A program made the translations under genes and the position numbers. DNA of 64,000 nt, taken from NCBI RefSeq assembly GCF_001894945.1, contig NZ_BCXE01000013.1:1-64000 (forward strand), given 5' to 3'. Every line of letters begins with the position of its first letter. Within the stretch, counting starts at the first letter, position 1. The DNA comes from Rhodococcus ruber NBRC 15591. Its GTDB lineage: Bacteria; Actinomycetota; Actinomycetes; Mycobacteriales; Mycobacteriaceae. Shown in pieces: positions 61,237-64,000 of this stretch. The notes beneath the pieces were generated by a model. That model had not been told where the DNA came from. It did no database searches and saw only the letters and a program-made list of their open reading frames with translations.

Positions 61237-61647
61237 TCAGTCGAGGATGGCGGTCGCTTCGACTTCGACGAGCACATCCGGCTCGAACAGGTAGTCCACG
61301 CCGACGAGGGAGGCCGGCGGCACCGGCACGGGCAGCCCGATCTCCTCGGCGACCTGTTCGAGGCCCGCCATGAAGTCGGTGATCTTCTCCGGTGCCCAGT
61401 TCGTGACGTAGAAGGTCAGCCGCAGGACGTCGCCGAACCCCGCCCCCGCACCGGCCAGTCCGGTTGCGGTGTTCCGCAACGCCTGGGCGACCTGTCCCGC
61501 CAGATCGCCGGGTGAGACGGGGGTGCCGTCCGCGAGCCGGGCGATCTGGCCGGCGACGTGGACATGGCGGGTGCCCGTGCCGACGGCGACGTGGTGGTAC
61601 GGGGTGGGCTGGGTCATGCCTTCGGGGGTCAGGTATCGAACGGTCAT
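61237..61647 (-). CDS. RidA/YjgF family protein
   Basis: 136 residues with the RidA trimer fold: HVHVAGQIARLADG, GDLAGQVAQALRNTATGLAGAGAGFGDVLRLTFYVTNW, and PVPPASLVGVDYLFEPDVLVEVEATAILD. Typical members hydrolyse reactive enamine/imine intermediates; a catalytic arginine equivalent is not certain here. ATG 61647 has GAGGAG 7 bases upstream; an ATG six codons earlier lacks one. Divergent from an HxlR regulator, with a palindrome between. Confidence 0.86.
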   Translation of the reverse strand: MTVRYLTPEGMTQPTPYHHVAVGTGTRHVHVAGQIARLADGTPVSPGDLAGQVAQALRNTATGLAGAGAGFGDVLRLTFYVTNWAPEKITDFMAGLEQVAEEIGLPVPVPPASLVGVDYLFEPDVLVEVEATAILD

Positions 61648-61677
61648 GGGGTGCTCCTCGCTCATCGATCCGAACAG

Positions 61678-61692
61678 GTATCACAGTGATAC
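61678..61692. promoter_or_regulatory. HxlR-type operator palindrome
   Basis: GTATCACAGTGATAC is a perfect 15-bp palindrome (7-bp arms around A) in the gap between the ridA-like gene and its HxlR regulator. It should control both. Confidence 0.75.
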
Positions 61693-61729
61693 TTGGTCTC
61701 CGAAGGTCACTTCAACGAGACTAGGTGTC

Positions 61730-62113
61730 GTGCGCGATACCACCTCGGACGCCCTCGGTGCACTCACGGTCACCGCACCGCATCGTGAGCTGCTCGATCA
61801 GATCCTCGACAAGTGGTCGTTGGCGGTGTGCAACGAGCTGTGCGAGCGTCCGAGCCGGTTCAACGAGCTGCGGCGCGCGATCCCCGCCGTGACGCAGAAG
61901 TCGCTGACCGCGACCCTGCGTCGACTCGAACGCAACGGCATCGTCGAGCGCACGCTCCTCAGTTCCCGCCCGGTCGCGGTCGAATACCGGATGACCCCGC
62001 TCGGTAAGACGCTCCGCCCGCCGGTCGACGTCCTCCTCGCGTGGGCCGACGCGCACCTGCCCGAAATCGACGCCGCCCGCGCGCGCTTCGATGCGGAGTC
62101 GGACCTCGCCTGA
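61730..62113 (+). CDS. HxlR family transcriptional regulator
   Basis: 127 residues with the HxlR winged HTH: LLDQILDKWSLAVCNELCERPSRFNELRRAIPAVTQKSLTATLRRLERNGIVERTLL. GTG start 38 bases after the palindrome. It probably represses or activates the divergent ridA-like gene in response to reactive electrophiles; many HxlR proteins sense these through a cysteine, and one cysteine pair (VCNELCE) is near the N-terminus. Confidence 0.87.
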   Translation: MRDTTSDALGALTVTAPHRELLDQILDKWSLAVCNELCERPSRFNELRRAIPAVTQKSLTATLRRLERNGIVERTLLSSRPVAVEYRMTPLGKTLRPPVDVLLAWADAHLPEIDAARARFDAESDLA

Positions 62114-62250
62114 GGCGCCGCGTCCGGGGCTCGCGGAATCGGGGTGCGCGCGAACTCCGGGTGCGATCCGGGCGCCGTGCGGCGGGCCAGGGCGGATCAC
62201 CCCGGGTGCTGACCCCCGCCCCGCCGGGTCCACCCGGGCGCCGGCACCGG

Positions 62251-62955
62251 TCAACCCGGCGGGCGCAGGGCGGCGAACTCGTCGGTGACGCGCAGGCGCG
62301 ACTCGGTGAAGCGGAACAGCGCGGGAGGCCGGCCGCCGGCCCGGCCGGACGGCGCGGTGGTGCCGGTGGGGGTCAGGACGTCGCGCCGCTTGAGCACGCG
62401 CTGCAGGTTCGTGGCGTCCACCTGGTATCCGAGTGCCGCGCAGTAGATCTCGCGCAACGTGGACATGGCGAACTCGGCCGGGGCCAGCCCGAAGGCGATG
62501 TTGGTGTACGACAGCTTGGCGGCCAGGCGGGTGCGCGCGTTCTCGACCATGATCCCGTGGTCGAAGGACATCGCCGGCAGGTCCGAGACGGGATGCCAGG
62601 CGGTGTCCCCGGGTAGCCGGGGATCGGAGGTGATCGGCACCAGCCCGAGGTACGTCGAGGCGATCGTGCGCGGTCCCGGCACGCGGTGCGGATCGGAGAA
62701 CACCGAGAGCTGCTCGAGGTGCGCCACCTCGCGCACGTCGACCTTCTCGGCCAGCTGGCGGCGCGCGGAGGTGGTGAGGTCCTCGTCGTCGCGGAGGCGG
62801 CCTCCGGGCAGCGACCAGGTGCCCGCCTGCGGGTCGAGGGCACGCTGCCACAGCAGCACTCCGAGCTCGGTCTTCGTGCCCCCGTGGGTGTCCGGGAATC
62901 GGCGGACCTGGAACACGACGATGAGCACTTCGTGAAGGGTGCTACCATGTGTCAT
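62251..62955 (-). CDS. nrtR: NUDIX-HTH regulator of NAD synthesis
   Basis: 234 residues: an N-terminal NUDIX-like domain ([44 protein letters not shown]) and a C-terminal winged HTH ([37 protein letters not shown]). NUDIX motif residues EExGE are degraded (RQLAEKVD), as usual in NrtR, which senses ADP-ribose or NAD metabolites rather than hydrolysing. ATG 62955 is directly beside an inverted repeat that should be its own operator and that of nadA, its divergent neighbour. Confidence 0.88.
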   Translation of the reverse strand: MTHGSTLHEVLIVVFQVRRFPDTHGGTKTELGVLLWQRALDPQAGTWSLPGGRLRDDEDLTTSARRQLAEKVDVREVAHLEQLSVFSDPHRVPGPRTIASTYLGLVPITSDPRLPGDTAWHPVSDLPAMSFDHGIMVENARTRLAAKLSYTNIAFGLAPAEFAMSTLREIYCAALGYQVDATNLQRVLKRRDVLTPTGTTAPSGRAGGRPPALFRFTESRLRVTDEFAALRPPG

Positions 62956-62978
62956 GTTTTCGATCCTAAGTCGAAAAC
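62956..62978. promoter_or_regulatory. NrtR-type operator
   Basis: GTTTTCGA and TCGAAAAC form perfect 8-bp arms separated by 7 bases, abutting the nrtR start codon and 57 bases before nadA. It is AT-richer than its surroundings. It matches the kind of palindrome known for mycobacterial NrtR; binding is inferred. Confidence 0.8.
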
Positions 62979-63034
62979 CACCGAATACGGAAATCCGGGC
63001 ACAGCCCGCCCGGTGCACGGCGAAGGAGCAGGCC

Positions 63035-64000
63035 ATGACCACTACGACGTGGGCGGGCGCACAGACCCCGATCCAGGACGGACCCGCCGGTTACACGGGC
63101 GTCGAGGCGACCCCGGAATGGGCCGAGGAGGTCCGGCGACTGGCGCGTGAGCGCAACGCCACGTTGCTGGCGCACAACTACCAGCTGCCCGCCATCCAGG
63201 ACGTCGCCGACCACGTCGGCGACTCCCTCGCCCTCTCGCGCATCGCCGCCGAGGCCGAGGAGGACACCATCGTCTTCTGCGGCGTGCACTTCATGGCCGA
63301 GACCGCGAAGATCCTCAGTCCCACCAAGACGGTCCTCATCCCCGACGAGCGGGCCGGCTGCTCGCTCGCGGACTCGATCACCGCCGAGCAGTTGCGCGAA
63401 TGGAAGGCCGATCATCCCGACGCGGTCGTCGTGTCGTACGTCAACACCACCGCCGAGGTCAAGGGCCTGACCGACATCTGCTGCACCTCCTCGAACGCGG
63501 TCGACGTCGTCGCCTCCATCGACCCCGACCGCGAGGTGCTCTTCCTGCCCGACCAATTCCTCGGCGCCCACGTCAAGCGCGTGACCGGCCGGCAGAACAT
63601 GCACATCTGGGCGGGCGAATGCCACGTGCACGCCGGGATCAACGGCGACGAACTCGCCGCCAAGTCCAAGGCGCACCCCGACGCCGAGCTGTTCGTCCAC
63701 CCCGAGTGCGGCTGCGCGACGTCCGCGCTGTACCTCGCGGGCGAGGGCTTCGTCGCCGACGACAAGGTCAAGATCCTGTCGACCGGCGGCATGCTCGACG
63801 CGGCCCGCGCCACCGGCGCGAAGCAGGTTCTCGTCGCCACCGAGGTGGGCATGCTGCACCAGCTGCGCAAGGCCGCACCCGGAGTCGACTTCCAGGCCGT
63901 CAACGACCGCGCGTCCTGCCCCTACATGAAGATGATCACCCCGGCCGCGTTGCTGCGCTGCCTGCAGGAGGGCAAGGACGAGGTCCACGTCGACCCGGCC
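63035..64000 (+). CDS. nadA: quinolinate synthase (3' end outside window)
   Basis: The first 322 codons are visible, open to the last base. NadA makes quinolinate from iminoaspartate and DHAP, the first dedicated step of NAD synthesis with NadB. The three [4Fe-4S] cysteines expected from the family are C109 (AGCSLAD), C196 (GECHVHAG) and C295 (ASCPYMKM), with spacings (87 and 99) close to those of E. coli NadA. Other landmarks: [51 protein letters not shown] with GAAGGAG upstream. NrtR and its box control it. Confidence 0.95.
   Translation, partial: MTTTTWAGAQTPIQDGPAGYTGVEATPEWAEEVRRLARERNATLLAHNYQLPAIQDVADHVGDSLALSRIAAEAEEDTIVFCGVHFMAETAKILSPTKTVLIPDERAGCSLADSITAEQLREWKADHPDAVVVSYVNTTAEVKGLTDICCTSSNAVDVVASIDPDREVLFLPDQFLGAHVKRVTGRQNMHIWAGECHVHAGINGDELAAKSKAHPDAELFVHPECGCATSALYLAGEGFVADDKVKILSTGGMLDAARATGAKQVLVATEVGMLHQLRKAAPGVDFQAVNDRASCPYMKMITPAALLRCLQEGKDEVHVDPA

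Noticed and set aside
62197-62210. CACCCCGGGTG as a fifth copy of the island motif
   Set aside because: It lies between convergent genes and lacks the upstream GGGTGG arm; such short GC palindromes are expected by chance here. It is a caution for the motif claim.

Overview
The window is a high-GC (about 70%) actinobacterial chromosome segment, most likely Rhodococcus or a close mycolate relative (order Mycobacteriales). The conserved genes follow the order known from Mycobacterium tuberculosis Rv1537 to Rv1594: dinB, lspA, rluD-like, dnaE, ddn-like, ilvA, treZ, treY, treX(glgX), bioA, bioF, bioD, bioB, bsaP, nrtR, nadA. No rRNA, tRNA, CRISPR array, transposase or integrase was seen.

Layout. 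1-8.7 kb: Y-family polymerase, two lipoproteins, lspA-rluD operon, a DUF2207/LemA membrane pair and RarD. 8.8-14.6 kb: dnaE, a small membrane protein, an F420-type nitroreductase-family protein and ilvA. 14.7-18.9 kb: a small exported protein, a TetR/MFS efflux pair with visible operators, and treZ. 18.9-44.8 kb: an accessory block that separates treZ from treY-glgX. It holds regulators, hydrolases, an MgtE-like transporter, two small chorismate-mutase-like genes, an FHA-HTH regulator, a SLOG-family gene, a 4930-residue tetramodular non-ribosomal peptide synthetase (NRPS) and a three-gene ABC exporter. 44.8-49.5 kb: treY and glgX. 49.6-61.2 kb: biotin genes bioA, bioF-bioD and bioB-bsaP with repressor bioQ, interrupted by a GAF/STAS/HATPase stress-signalling trio and an Sdh1-type succinate dehydrogenase operon. 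61.2-64 kb: RidA/HxlR divergent pair, nrtR, and nadA running off the end.

The accessory block is the most interesting part. The NRPS reads C-A-PCP-E / C-A-PCP / C-A-PCP / C-A-PCP-TE, predicting an N-capped tetrapeptide with a D residue at position 1. Three oddities lie inside it: an exact 42-bp palindrome inserted in frame in the first adenylation domain, a 27-bp tandem duplication just before the second carrier serine, and near-identical DNA tracts in modules 3 and 4. A composite inverted-repeat motif recurs upstream of the first chorismate-mutase-like/FHA pair, the SLOG gene, the NRPS and the second chorismate mutase, suggesting one regulon around the synthetase.

Several regulatory circuits can be read from operators: three BioQ-type boxes at bioF and bioQ/bioB, an NrtR-type box at nrtR/nadA, an HxlR-type palindrome between ridA and its regulator, TetR boxes at the MFS pump, and a perfect CRP/GlxR-type site before the sdh operon. 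All assignments are by eye from motifs and family knowledge; no database search was run.
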